A stretch of 64,000 nt of DNA from Rhizobiales bacterium CCH3-A5. Lineage in GTDB: Bacteria > Pseudomonadota > Alphaproteobacteria > Rhizobiales > Beijerinckiaceae. The stretch's first letter is position 1. Every line of letters begins with the position of its first letter. The notes under the pieces were generated by a model that was given only the letters and a program-made list of their open reading frames with translations, made no database searches and was not told the DNA's origin. The DNA is taken from NCBI GenBank assembly GCA_001556025.1, contig LSIB01000098.1, positions 1-64,000 on the forward strand, written 5' to 3'. The translations under genes were made by a program, and so were the position numbers. Positions 1 to 8,102 of this stretch are shown here, piece after piece.

Positions 1-46
1 GGAGCATGGAGCCGGGCGGCGGGCGCGCCGTCGGGCTCCATGCTCC
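1..46 (-). terminator. Hairpin downstream of the RTX gene, probable terminator
   Basis: A perfect 13-bp inverted repeat (arms 1-13 and 34-46, core ggagcatggagcc) with a GC-rich 20-nt loop starts about 15 nt after the stop codon of the RTX gene. Its position suits a transcription terminator for that minus-strand gene. Any U-tract would lie outside the window, so intrinsic termination cannot be confirmed. Confidence 0.5.
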
Positions 47-60
47 TGTCGTCAGAGGTC

Positions 61-855
61 TCAGGCGACCGAGAAGTAGCTGTTGGGGTCGGCCTGAATG
101 TCCTCGGCGGTGACGCCGACCAGCGTCAGCGTGTCGCCATTGCCGAGATCGACCACGGCGTTGCCGCCGACCGTCGTGGCGCGCGCCGCGACATCCTCGG
201 CCGAGGCGACGCCCGTGCCGTTGATGTCGGATGCGATCTGCATCAGGTCGGAGCCGGCCTCGAAATCGAGCACGACGTCGTTGCCGCCGCCGCCCTCGAA
301 GAAGAAGACGTCGCTGCCGCCGCCGCCCGACAGGATGTCGTCGCCGGCCCCGCCGAAGAGCAGGTCGTCGCCGGCCCCGCCCTGCAGGATGTCGCCGCCA
401 TTGCCGCCCTGGAGCACGTCGTCGCCATCGCCGCCCTGGAGCAGGTCCGCGCCAGCGCCACCCTGCAGGATGTCGTTGCCCGTGCCGCCCTGGAGGATGT
501 CGTTGCCGGCGCCGCCCTGGAGCACGTCGTCGTCGGCGTTGCCGCGCAGGATGTCGTTGCCGGCGCCGCCGCTGATGACGTCGAAGCCCTCGCCGCCGAA
601 CAGCGAATCATTGCCGGCGTCGCCGGAAATGAGATCGTCGCCGAGCCCGCCGAAGAGCGCGTCGTCGCCTTCCCCGCCGGAGACGAAATCATTGCCGCCA
701 TCGCCGTAGATCAGGTCGTCGCCCTCTTCGCCGAAGAGCGAATCGACCTGATCGCCGCCCCTGACGATGTCGTCTCCGGCTCCGGCGAGAATCACGTCGC
801 TGAACCGGCTTCCAATCAGAAAATCGTCGAATGCACTTCCTTCGATCGTGGCCAT
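61..855 (-). CDS. RTX calcium-binding repeat protein, type I secreted
   Basis: The 264-residue protein is almost entirely glycine/aspartate nonapeptides of the form GGxGxDxLx. About 20 units can be read without a break from residue 6 to about 185, followed by a 79-residue tail rich in hydrophobic and acidic residues. Such repeats fold as a calcium-bound parallel beta roll, and the C-terminal tail normally carries the type I secretion signal. There is no N-terminal signal peptide and no catalytic domain, so it is probably a structural or polysaccharide-associated extracellular protein. The ATG is preceded by a strong ribosome site (gaggaggtga). The PrtD/PrtE-type exporter genes lie upstream on the same strand. 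It resembles NodO/ExpE1-type proteins by architecture; this is inference. Confidence 0.88.
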   Translation of the reverse strand: MATIEGSAFDDFLIGSRFSDVILAGAGDDIVRGGDQVDSLFGEEGDDLIYGDGGNDFVSGGEGDDALFGGLGDDLISGDAGNDSLFGGEGFDVISGGAGNDILRGNADDDVLQGGAGNDILQGGTGNDILQGGAGADLLQGGDGDDVLQGGNGGDILQGGAGDDLLFGGAGDDILSGGGGSDVFFFEGGGGNDVVLDFEAGSDLMQIASDINGTGVASAEDVAARATTVGGNAVVDLGNGDTLTLVGVTAEDIQADPNSYFSVA

Positions 856-1183
856 CCGTCACCTCCTCGGCGATCTCAAAGGCGCCCTCGGGTGACGACG
901 CTTCGCGCCGTGCCGCGTCCCGAATTCGGCGCCGTTCCGATGAAACCCACAACGGGGTTCATCGCTCGACGAAGGAAAGACTAGCCAATATGTGCATCGC
1001 AGCAAGAGTTTTATTGTGACTTTTTTGCGATGCAGCAAGATTTAGACTTTGTATGTCTTTATTAAATCTCGGAACAGGGCCGGTTATGTTTTGAAATTTG
1101 AAATATACGACAAGAAGATATTGAGTCGAATTTTCTTCGAACCGGCGGCATCGCGGCTCATGGCGCTGATGTGCTTGAAGAAA
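856..1183. promoter_or_regulatory. AT-rich intergenic region upstream of the RTX gene
   Basis: This 328-bp stretch has no convincing gene. Its middle (about 980-1135) is much more AT-rich than the surroundings, as expected for a regulated promoter of the RTX gene on the minus strand. It holds a direct repeat gcagcaaga (999-1007 and 1032-1040, 33 bp apart). It also holds the motif TTCAAATTT on the minus strand at 1094-1102, which recurs upstream of the secretion genes at 4463. No confident -35/-10 pair was chosen. Confidence 0.5.
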
Positions 1184-2536
1184 TCAGTCTTCGCGGAAGG
1201 CGCGGTTGAAGCTCTCGGCGAAGGGGGCCAGCAGGTAGTCGATGGCGCGGCGCGAGCCGTTGACGATCAGCACCTCGGCGGCCATGCCGGCATGAAGCGT
1301 GATTTTATTTTCGGCCAGGCTCTCGGGCGTGATCTCGGCGCGGACCAGAAAATAGGGAATGCCGGTTTTTTCATCGACGAGCTGGTCGGCTGCCACATAA
1401 CTGACCTTGGCCAGCAGAGGCGGCAGGGTGCGGGCGTTGAAGGCTGTCAGCCTGATGCGCGTCTCGGCCCCCACCCGGACGGAGTCGATGTCGCGCGGGT
1501 CGACCTTGGCCTCGACGATCAGGGGCTCGTTCTCGGGCACGATGTCCAGGATCGCCTCGCCGGCCGCGATGACGCTGCCCGCCGTGCGCATCCTGATATT
1601 GGCGACGATGCCCTCCTGCGGGGCGGCCACGACGAGTCGGCGCAGCACGTCCTCGGCCTGGACGATGCGCTCGACGACCTCCGAAAGGCCAAGCTGCGTC
1701 TCCTGGAGTTCTCGCGCGATCTCGCTCTGGCGCTCCAGCCCGATCGAAAGGATTTCCAGATTGGCCCCGGCCACGGCCTGCTCGGCCTTGGCCTTGCGCG
1801 CGGCGATCTCGCCCCCCCGACCGGTGAGTTCGCTCTGCTTGGTCTGGAGATCGACGAGCTGGCTGCGCTTGGCGTAGCGCTTCTCATAAAGCTCGGCGAC
1901 CATGCGCACCTCCTCGTCGATCAGCGTGCGCTGGTTGCGGGTGGCGTCGATCTGCGCCTGCAGCGCCTCGGCCTCGGCCTGATGCTGCTCGATGACGCGC
2001 TGCTGGATCCGGACCTTGCCGTCATGGACCTGGGAGCGGGCCCGGAACAGAGTTCGTTCGGCGGTGACAACCTCGCGCGCGATCGGCGTGGCGGCCGCTT
2101 CGATGTCGTCGGGAAAATCGATCGTCACGGCATTCGTCTGCTCGGCCTTCAGCCGGGCGAGCTTCGCCTCCAGCCCGACGCGCTTGCCCTGCAGGTGCTG
2201 CAGTTCGGCGCGCTGGCGGGCGTCCTCCAGCCGCAGCAGCGGCTCGTCCCGCGCGACGCGCTCGCCCTCGGCCTTGAGCAGCGTCCTGAGGATCCCGCCT
2301 TCGAGATGGCTGATCGTCTTGCGCCGGCTGTCGACGATGACGGTGCCGGTCGCGACCGCCGCATTGTCGAGCCGCGCGGTCACGGCCCAGGCCCCGAAGC
2401 CGCCAAAGCCGATCGCGATCGCGCTGACGCCGGCCAGCACCAGGTTGCGCAGGCTCGGCTGGCGCTCCTCGTCGGCCTCGGTCTCTGCGGAGAAAGTCGC
2501 TGGCGAGGTCGTGCGGCGCAGAATGGGCAGCTTCAT
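1184..2536 (-). CDS. Type I secretion periplasmic adaptor, HlyD/PrtE family
   Basis: This 450-residue membrane fusion protein has a short cytoplasmic N-terminus, one membrane segment at about residues 31-52, a lipoyl-like half motif, a long alpha-helical hairpin (about 100-300) rich in Glu, Gln, Ala and Arg, and a C-terminal beta domain. It would bridge the inner-membrane ABC exporter to an outer-membrane TolC channel. Its ATG overlaps the stop of the ABC gene by four bases (ATGA), so the two are co-translated. No TolC-like gene is in the window; one encoded elsewhere is presumably used. Confidence 0.9.
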   Translation of the reverse strand: MKLPILRRTTSPATFSAETEADEERQPSLRNLVLAGVSAIAIGFGGFGAWAVTARLDNAAVATGTVIVDSRRKTISHLEGGILRTLLKAEGERVARDEPLLRLEDARQRAELQHLQGKRVGLEAKLARLKAEQTNAVTIDFPDDIEAAATPIAREVVTAERTLFRARSQVHDGKVRIQQRVIEQHQAEAEALQAQIDATRNQRTLIDEEVRMVAELYEKRYAKRSQLVDLQTKQSELTGRGGEIAARKAKAEQAVAGANLEILSIGLERQSEIARELQETQLGLSEVVERIVQAEDVLRRLVVAAPQEGIVANIRMRTAGSVIAAGEAILDIVPENEPLIVEAKVDPRDIDSVRVGAETRIRLTAFNARTLPPLLAKVSYVAADQLVDEKTGIPYFLVRAEITPESLAENKITLHAGMAAEVLIVNGSRRAIDYLLAPFAESFNRAFRED

Positions 2537-4275
2537 GCCGTCACCTCGCGAAGCGCCGCCGGCTTGCCGGCAGGCTCGATCTCGACGAGCCCGGCGGGCG
2601 TGATCATGCCGGCAATGGCCGAGCGCGGCCCGAACTGGCTGATCCGGCCCTCGCGCAGCACCAGAATCTTGTCGACGACCTGCATTACGGACGGCCGGTG
2701 CGCGATCAGCACGATGATCGCCCCGTCCTCGCGCGCGGCGTTGACGGCGCGGATCAGGCTCTGCTCGCCCTCCGCGTCGAGATTGGCGTTGGGCTCGTCG
2801 AGCACGATCAGCCGCGGCGAGCCGTAGAGCGCGCGCGCCAGACCGATGCGCTGGCGCTGCCCGCCCGAGAGCTTGAAATCGCCGTCATTGACGGGCGTGT
2901 CGTAGCCGAGCGGCAAACGGCCGATCAGTTCATGCACGCCGGCGAGCCGCGCCGCATGCAGCAGGGCCTGCGGATCGGGCTCTCCCATGCGGGCGATGTT
3001 CTCGGCGATGGTGCCGTTCAGAAGCGAGACCGATTGCGGCAGGTAGCCGACCATGGCCCCGAACGAGCCGCGCTCCCAGAGATAGGCGTTGTGGCCGTCG
3101 AGATAGACGCCACCGGCATTGGGCCGCAGCACGCCGACGAGCAGCCGCGCAAGCGTCGATTTGCCCGCGCCCGACGGACCGACCACGCCGAGCGCCTCGC
3201 CCGGCTCCAGCGAGAACGAGATGCCCTTGATCACGGTCTGCTCCGCGCCTTGCGGCGCATAGATCAGCCGGTCGATCGCCAGCGTGCCTTGGGTCGGCGG
3301 TGTCGGCAGCGTCTCGCGCTGCGAGGTGCGCGCGCTCAAAAGCTCGCGCACCCGCTTCCAGGCCCCGGCCGCCAGCACCCATTGCCGCCAGTCGGCGATC
3401 ATCGAATCGAACGGTGCAAGCAGCCGGCCGAGCAGGATCGAGGCCGCCATCAGCGTACCGATCGAAACCTCGTTGCGGATGATCAGCACGGCGCCGGTGG
3501 CGTAGATCGCGAGCTGCATCACCATACGCGAGGTCCGCGTCAGCGCCGCGATCAGCTTGCCCCGCCGCGTGCCGAGGTCGAGATGCTCGATCATCGCCAT
3601 CTGCTGGGTCCGCCAGCGTCTGGCCAGCGCCGGCAGCATGCCCATCGCCTCGATCGTCTCAGCATGGCGCAGGCTCGCCCCGACATCGTTGATCGCGGCG
3701 ACGCCCTCCTCATTGGCCTGCTTCAGCACGCGCCGCGTCAGCACGTCCGAGAGCACGCCGAGAACGAGCAGGATCAGCAGCGAGACCACGCCGACGAGGC
3801 CGTAGACCGGGTGGAAGGCGAACAGCACGGCGAGGAAGATCGGCGACCAAGCCGCCTCCAGCGGCGTCGCGATCGCCGAGCTCGCGATGAAGTAGCGGAT
3901 GTCGTTGAGGTCGCGGATCGCCTGCGTCGCTTGCGCCGAGCCCTGCTCCAGCGCGGCCGTCACGGCGGCCTGAAGGGCGGGCAGATTGAGCCGGCGCGCG
4001 AAGATGCTCGCCATGGTCTGGAAGGTCAGCGAGCGGATGAACTCGATCACGCCGTAAAGCGCGAGCCCGCCGACCGCGATCACCAGCAGCATGGTCAGCG
4101 TGTCGTAGCTGCGGCTGACGATGACGCGGTCCTGCACCTGCAGCATGAACAGCGGCACGGTCAGCAGCAGGATGTTGACGCATAGGCTCAGCAGCGCGGC
4201 ATAGCCGAGCCCGCTCGCGAAAGCGCGCTGCATGGACCGGATCAGCCCGTCGGAGGCCGCATTGACAGACTTCAT
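2533..4275 (-). CDS. Type I secretion ABC transporter, PrtD family permease/ATPase
   Basis: The 580-residue protein fuses an N-terminal six-helix ABC exporter domain (about 20-300) to one nucleotide-binding domain. Walker A GPSGAGKS is at 366-373, the signature LSGGQ at 469-473 and Walker B with LDEP at 489-495. It lacks an N-terminal C39 peptidase or C39-like domain, which matches the PrtD class that exports RTX proteins carrying C-terminal signals. It is the first gene of the minus-strand set exporter, adaptor, RTX substrate, and it diverges from a MarR-type regulator. Confidence 0.92.
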   Translation of the reverse strand: MKSVNAASDGLIRSMQRAFASGLGYAALLSLCVNILLLTVPLFMLQVQDRVIVSRSYDTLTMLLVIAVGGLALYGVIEFIRSLTFQTMASIFARRLNLPALQAAVTAALEQGSAQATQAIRDLNDIRYFIASSAIATPLEAAWSPIFLAVLFAFHPVYGLVGVVSLLILLVLGVLSDVLTRRVLKQANEEGVAAINDVGASLRHAETIEAMGMLPALARRWRTQQMAMIEHLDLGTRRGKLIAALTRTSRMVMQLAIYATGAVLIIRNEVSIGTLMAASILLGRLLAPFDSMIADWRQWVLAAGAWKRVRELLSARTSQRETLPTPPTQGTLAIDRLIYAPQGAEQTVIKGISFSLEPGEALGVVGPSGAGKSTLARLLVGVLRPNAGGVYLDGHNAYLWERGSFGAMVGYLPQSVSLLNGTIAENIARMGEPDPQALLHAARLAGVHELIGRLPLGYDTPVNDGDFKLSGGQRQRIGLARALYGSPRLIVLDEPNANLDAEGEQSLIRAVNAAREDGAIIVLIAHRPSVMQVVDKILVLREGRISQFGPRSAIAGMITPAGLVEIEPAGKPAALREVTA

Positions 4276-4615
4276 TCAGGTCTCCGGCAGGCGGGCTGAC
4301 GCAGTGGACAATCTGGCCCTTGAGGACGACGGAATGCCACGCGCATCCCAATGTCATGGACAACGCGCTTCAAATGATCGACGCACTATGGTGATCGTAT
4401 GACAGTCTTTGTTGTCAATAGTTCACATGAATACGGTCAATTGAGTCCAAAATATGTAGTACTTCAAATTTTGAACCAATTTATACTTAAAATCCGGCAG
4501 GAGAAGAATCCAATTGTCACGATATGGGGTGGCATGTGCTTTGCGTCTGGGTTATTCGGGAGCCGGGGCGTATCGGGGGTGGGCTGCGCGGACTGCAAAC
4601 CAGGCGGAGCAAGGC
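4276..4615. promoter_or_regulatory. Divergent promoter region between exporter and MarR regulator
   Basis: The 340-bp gap separates the divergent exporter and regulator genes. Bases 4385-4525 are strikingly AT-rich. A 13-nt palindrome TTCAAATTTTGAA sits at 4463-4475; its left part TTCAAATTT also occurs upstream of the RTX gene at 1094-1102 on the minus strand. This is a plausible operator for the adjacent MarR-type protein. A short open frame crosses the region but has no coding character. Confidence 0.5.
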
Positions 4616-5239
4616 ATGCATTCTAAACCGCAGGAGACCGTCCGTTTCATGGGGCGGGCGGTGAACGGCGACCATCCCGATGCCGGGCGGCGGGGTGAAT
4701 CGGAACGCGACGCATCGCGTGGCGGCGGCGTCGCCCAGCTCGAACTCGCGCGGCTGGTCGAGCGGGTCAGCCGGCGCTTCCTCGACTATCTGCGTCTGGA
4801 GCTGACCAAGCTCGGTGTCGACGATATCTCGCCCTCGCAGGTCATGGTGCTGCTGACGATCGGCGCTGGCGAAATCGCGGTGCGCGACCTGCTTGATCGC
4901 GGGCATTATGTCGGCTCGAACGCGTCCTATAATCTCAAGCAACTGGTCGAGAGCGGCTATCTTGACCGCGGCGCCTCGCCGCGCGACCGCAGGCTCGCCC
5001 GCATCTCGCTGTCGCCCAAGGGGCAGTTGCTCTGCGAGAGGCTCAGGCTTCTCGACGAGGGCAGCCCTTTCGGCGGCAGCCAGGAGCCCGGCTTCGAGAC
5101 CGATCTGCAGACCACCTATGACACGCTGCGCCGGCTGGAGCAGTGGTGGAACGATTCGCTGCGCTATGGAGGGGTCCTGCTCGCCTCATGCACGTCCTAT
5201 TCGTTCATCGTTCAGGATCTGGTCAATTCGCTCACCTGA
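4616..5239 (+). CDS. MarR-family winged-helix regulator, ExpG/LdtR-like
   Basis: This is a 207-residue protein from the ATG at 4616 (ribosome site ggagcaagg); the frame stays open upstream to 4514, but that part looks non-coding. A MarR winged-helix core covers roughly residues 42-140. It includes the segment DRGHYVGSNASYN for the recognition helix and a basic wing with RDRR. That wording resembles the rhizobial ExpG/WggR and LdtR subgroup, which controls exopolysaccharide or cell-wall genes; the link is from memory of the family. It is divergent from the RTX secretion genes and overlaps the following glycosyltransferase by 52 bases. Confidence 0.78.
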   Translation: MHSKPQETVRFMGRAVNGDHPDAGRRGESERDASRGGGVAQLELARLVERVSRRFLDYLRLELTKLGVDDISPSQVMVLLTIGAGEIAVRDLLDRGHYVGSNASYNLKQLVESGYLDRGASPRDRRLARISLSPKGQLLCERLRLLDEGSPFGGSQEPGFETDLQTTYDTLRRLEQWWNDSLRYGGVLLASCTSYSFIVQDLVNSLT

Positions 5240-6402
5240 TCGCGCGGCTGCTCGGCGACGGGCACGAGGTCACGCTCGTGACCGAGAGCAAGGCGCCTGC
5301 GCGGCCGGGCCTCACGCAATTGACTTATGCGCCTGGCGCCCCCGCGACTGCGAGTCCGCTGCTGCAGGCGACGGATTACCATGCCCGCACCGGCGAGGCG
5401 GTGGCGACGGTGCTCTCGGGGCTGCCCCGTCATGACCACCCCGACGTCATCGTCGGCCATACCGGCTGGGGCGGATTGCTCTTCGCCAAGGACGCGCTGC
5501 CGCGCGTGCCGGTGCTCGGCTATTGTGAGTATTTCCACAATGCCGAGGGAGTCGACCTCGATTTCGACCCGCAGAACCCGCCTTCGCCGGCCGAGCGCCG
5601 CCGCATCCGCCTGCGCAACGCAGTCCAGTTGCTGACGCTGGAGGCGATCGATTCGGGTTACGCGCCGACACGCTGGCAGCAGCGGCAATATCCGGCCGCC
5701 TATCGCGGCAAGATCGCGGTCTGCCATGACGGCATCGACACGCAGGCCTGCAGGCCGGACGCCGATGCACGGTTTTCCCTTCCTGACGGCCGTATGCTGC
5801 GTCCTGGCGATCCGGTCGTGACCTTCGTCGCGCGCGACCTGGACCCCTATCGTGGATATCCGCAGTTCATGCGCGCGGCGGCCGCGGTCGCGCGCCGGCG
5901 GCCGGATGCGATCATCGTCGCGGTCGGCGGCGACGGGCCAGGCTATGGCCGCCCGCGCGGCGACGGCCGGCTCTGGCGCGAGGTCATGCTGGACGAGACC
6001 GGGCTTGGCGACCGCGTCGTCCATATCCCCTGGCTTGCGCCCGAGGCGCTGGTCGCGCTGTTCCAGGTCTCGGCCGCCCATGTCTATCTGAGCGTGCCCT
6101 TCGTCCTGTCATGGTCGGCGCTCGAGGCGATGGCCTGCGGCGCGCTCGTGATCGGCTCGGCGACGCCGCCGGTGCAGGAGGTGCTGAGCGACGGGGTGAA
6201 CGGGCTGCTTGCGCCGTTCTTCGACAGCGATGCGCTGGCGGAGACCATTCTCGCGGCGCTCGCGCAGGGCACGGCGCTGGCAGGCCTGCGCAGAGCGGCC
6301 CGCGCCACGGTGCTGGCCCGGTACGAGCGGGAAGCCTGTGTCGATCGTCAGTTCGGCTTCGTCGAGGGGCTGGCGCTGCAGTCCGACGAGGTCTTCGCGT
6401 AG
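5188..6402 (+). CDS. Glycosyltransferase, GT4-like
   Basis: The 404-residue protein begins MHVLFVHRSGSGQFAHL, the usual first strand and helix of a GT-B fold; the ATG at 5188 was chosen over an upstream GTG because it begins this strand. The C-terminal Rossmann domain has the nucleotide-sugar region SWSALEAMACG with the GT4 E-x7-E type arrangement (about residues 310-330), followed by VQEVLSDGVNG. It likely adds a sugar to a surface polysaccharide or lipid carrier in the cytoplasm. The start lies inside the end of the MarR gene (52-bp overlap), implying joint transcription. Confidence 0.82.
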   Translation: MHVLFVHRSGSGQFAHLIARLLGDGHEVTLVTESKAPARPGLTQLTYAPGAPATASPLLQATDYHARTGEAVATVLSGLPRHDHPDVIVGHTGWGGLLFAKDALPRVPVLGYCEYFHNAEGVDLDFDPQNPPSPAERRRIRLRNAVQLLTLEAIDSGYAPTRWQQRQYPAAYRGKIAVCHDGIDTQACRPDADARFSLPDGRMLRPGDPVVTFVARDLDPYRGYPQFMRAAAAVARRRPDAIIVAVGGDGPGYGRPRGDGRLWREVMLDETGLGDRVVHIPWLAPEALVALFQVSAAHVYLSVPFVLSWSALEAMACGALVIGSATPPVQEVLSDGVNGLLAPFFDSDALAETILAALAQGTALAGLRRAARATVLARYEREACVDRQFGFVEGLALQSDEVFA

Positions 6403-6406
6403 GGCG

Positions 6407-6715
6407 CTACTGCAGCGGCGCGTCGCCCGCGCGACGAAACGTCATCGCCTGGGTGATCAGCCGTCCCCGGCTGAGCGGCTGCAGGCCCGCCTCCTCCCAG
6501 CCATTGGCCGCCATAAGCCGCGAAACCATGCCGTGGACACGCTGGAGATGTGCTTCGCGGTCGTCGTCGAGCCAGGGTCCCCACCACTCCTCGATCAACC
6601 CGACCAAAGGCTCGATCGGGGGATGGCCGCTTTCGGCTGCGTATTGCAGTGCAGCATACCCCGCCGGGGATGATATGATCTCCCAAATCTGGAGAGGCTC
6701 CGTTCCTCTCATCAT
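6407..6715 (-). CDS. Small protein of unknown function
   Basis: I do not recognise this 102-residue protein. It is soluble, with several tryptophans (EEWWGPWLDDD) and a fairly acidic middle. The start at 6715 (MMRGTEPLQIWEII) is chosen because codon use becomes poor upstream and an AAGG precedes the ATG; longer starts at 6751 or 6889 are possible. It converges on the glycosyltransferase with a 4-bp gap and lies just upstream of guaC's stop on the same strand. It may be a small conserved protein of this lineage. Confidence 0.5.
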   Translation of the reverse strand: MMRGTEPLQIWEIISSPAGYAALQYAAESGHPPIEPLVGLIEEWWGPWLDDDREAHLQRVHGMVSRLMAANGWEEAGLQPLSRGRLITQAMTFRRAGDAPLQ

Positions 6716-6889
6716 GGCTTCAGGACCTTCTGTCTTGAGGTGTTGCCGCATTCCCACGCCGCATACATGGCGAATACATCGCAACTCCGCAATCGGATGC
6801 AGCCCGCGACCAAAAGTCATGATGACGCATCCGTTGACGCGATCCGCGATAGTAGGGCGGTGCAACCTGCGCGAGAGGACTGCCGGCAC

Positions 6890-7933
6890 TCAGCTCCCGA
6901 AGACGGTGTTGAGCTGGCTGCCGACCATGATGAAGGTCGTTCGCTTGGGCATCTCCTTCAGTCGCACCGCGCCAATATAGGTCATCGCCGAGCGCACGCC
7001 GCCCATCAGCTCCAGCATCGTGCCCTCGACCGGGCCGCGATAGGGCACCTCGACGGTCTTGCCCTCAGAGGCGCGGTATCGCGCAACGCCGCCGGCATAG
7101 CGTTTCATCGCGGTGTCCGAGGACATGCCGTAGAAGGTCATGCCGACCGCGACGCGCTCGCCGTCGCGCTCCTCGTAGCGGATGTCGCCCTCGCACTCGT
7201 CATGACCGGCCAGCATGCCGCCGAGCATCATGAAATCCGCGCCCGCGCCATAGCCCTTGGCGAGATCGCCCGGCACGGTGACGCCGCCATCGCCGCAGAC
7301 CAGCCCTTTCAGCCCATGGGCGGCGTCGGCACATTCGATGATCGCCGAGAGCTGCGGGTAGCCGACGCCGGTCATCTTGCGCGTCGTGCAGACCGAGCCC
7401 GGCCCGATGCCGACCTTGACGATGTCGGCCCCGGCCAGGATCAGCGCCTCGGTCATGTCGCCGGTGACGACGTTGCCAGCCATGATCGCGGCGTCGGGAA
7501 AGGCCTCGCGCGTCGCCTTCACCGTCTCAACGAACTTTTCCGTATAGCCGTTGGCGACGTCGAGGCAGATCTTGGTGATCGGCGACTGCGCGTGAACCGC
7601 CTTGAGCTTGTCATGGTCGGCATCGGTCGTGCCCAGCGAATAGAAGGCATTGGCCGCGTCTGGCTCGCGAAAGAAGCCGATCAGCTCCTCGACCTCGTAG
7701 TGCTTGTGCAGCGCCACCATCGCGCCGTGCTGCAGCAGTGCACGCGCCATCGCCATGGTGCCGACCACATCCATATTCGCCGCGATCAGCGGAAAACCGC
7801 TCCACTCGCCGGCCGTATGCGCGAAGCGGAAGGTCCGGTTGACGTCGACCTGCGCCCGGCTGCTCAGCGTCGAGCGCTTGGGCCGGATCAGGACATCGCG
7901 GAAGTCGAGCTTGGGGTCGTTCTCGATGCGCAT
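6890..7933 (-). CDS. guaC: GMP reductase
   Basis: The enzyme reduces GMP to IMP with NADPH and releases ammonia, in purine salvage. The 347-residue TIM-barrel protein has the expected length of the proteobacterial GuaC form. The catalytic loop GPGSVCTTR places the nucleophilic cysteine at residue 182, and the flanking [12 protein letters not shown] is typical of GuaC rather than GuaB. No CBS pair is inserted, which also argues against IMP dehydrogenase. The ATG at 7933 gives [11 protein letters not shown], the family start; an upstream in-frame start is less likely. Confidence 0.94.
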   Translation of the reverse strand: MRIENDPKLDFRDVLIRPKRSTLSSRAQVDVNRTFRFAHTAGEWSGFPLIAANMDVVGTMAMARALLQHGAMVALHKHYEVEELIGFFREPDAANAFYSLGTTDADHDKLKAVHAQSPITKICLDVANGYTEKFVETVKATREAFPDAAIMAGNVVTGDMTEALILAGADIVKVGIGPGSVCTTRKMTGVGYPQLSAIIECADAAHGLKGLVCGDGGVTVPGDLAKGYGAGADFMMLGGMLAGHDECEGDIRYEERDGERVAVGMTFYGMSSDTAMKRYAGGVARYRASEGKTVEVPYRGPVEGTMLELMGGVRSAMTYIGAVRLKEMPKRTTFIMVGSQLNTVFGS

Positions 7934-8020
7934 GGCGGCCTCGGGCAAAGTCGCACGCAAGGCGTCGCGTGCGCCGATTCATAGCCGTTTCCCGTCCAAG
8001 CGCGCAATCCGCGACGCCAT

Positions 8021-8093
8021 CATTGCGAGCACAGCGAAACAATCCAACGTCTCGCTCGACGCCCTCCTGGATTGCTTCGCTGCGCTCGCAATG
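8021..8093. repeat. REP-like palindromic intergenic repeat
   Basis: Two 26-nt arms (8021-8046 and 8068-8093) are inverted repeats with two mismatches around a 21-nt loop; the core is attgcgagc...gctcgcaat. It lies between acetamidase and guaC, both on the minus strand. Palindromes with this wording are widely dispersed in Hyphomicrobiales genomes, as I recall them. It would form a strong RNA hairpin. Confidence 0.8.
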
Positions 8094-8102
8094 ACGAGGA
8101 GC

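Noticed and set aside
40..984. Long plus-strand open frame opposite the RTX gene (alanine/valine/glutamate-rich)
   Set aside because: It is the antisense reading of the GGxGxDxLx repeats; its pseudo-repeats only mirror those codons. The minus-strand gene has the ribosome site and family match.
1049..2827. 592-codon plus-strand frame over the HlyD-type gene
   Set aside because: GC-rich antisense shadow; the opposite frame has a complete membrane fusion protein.
4399..4626. Small AT-rich open frame in the divergent region
   Set aside because: No ribosome site, no coding bias, and it crosses the likely promoter.
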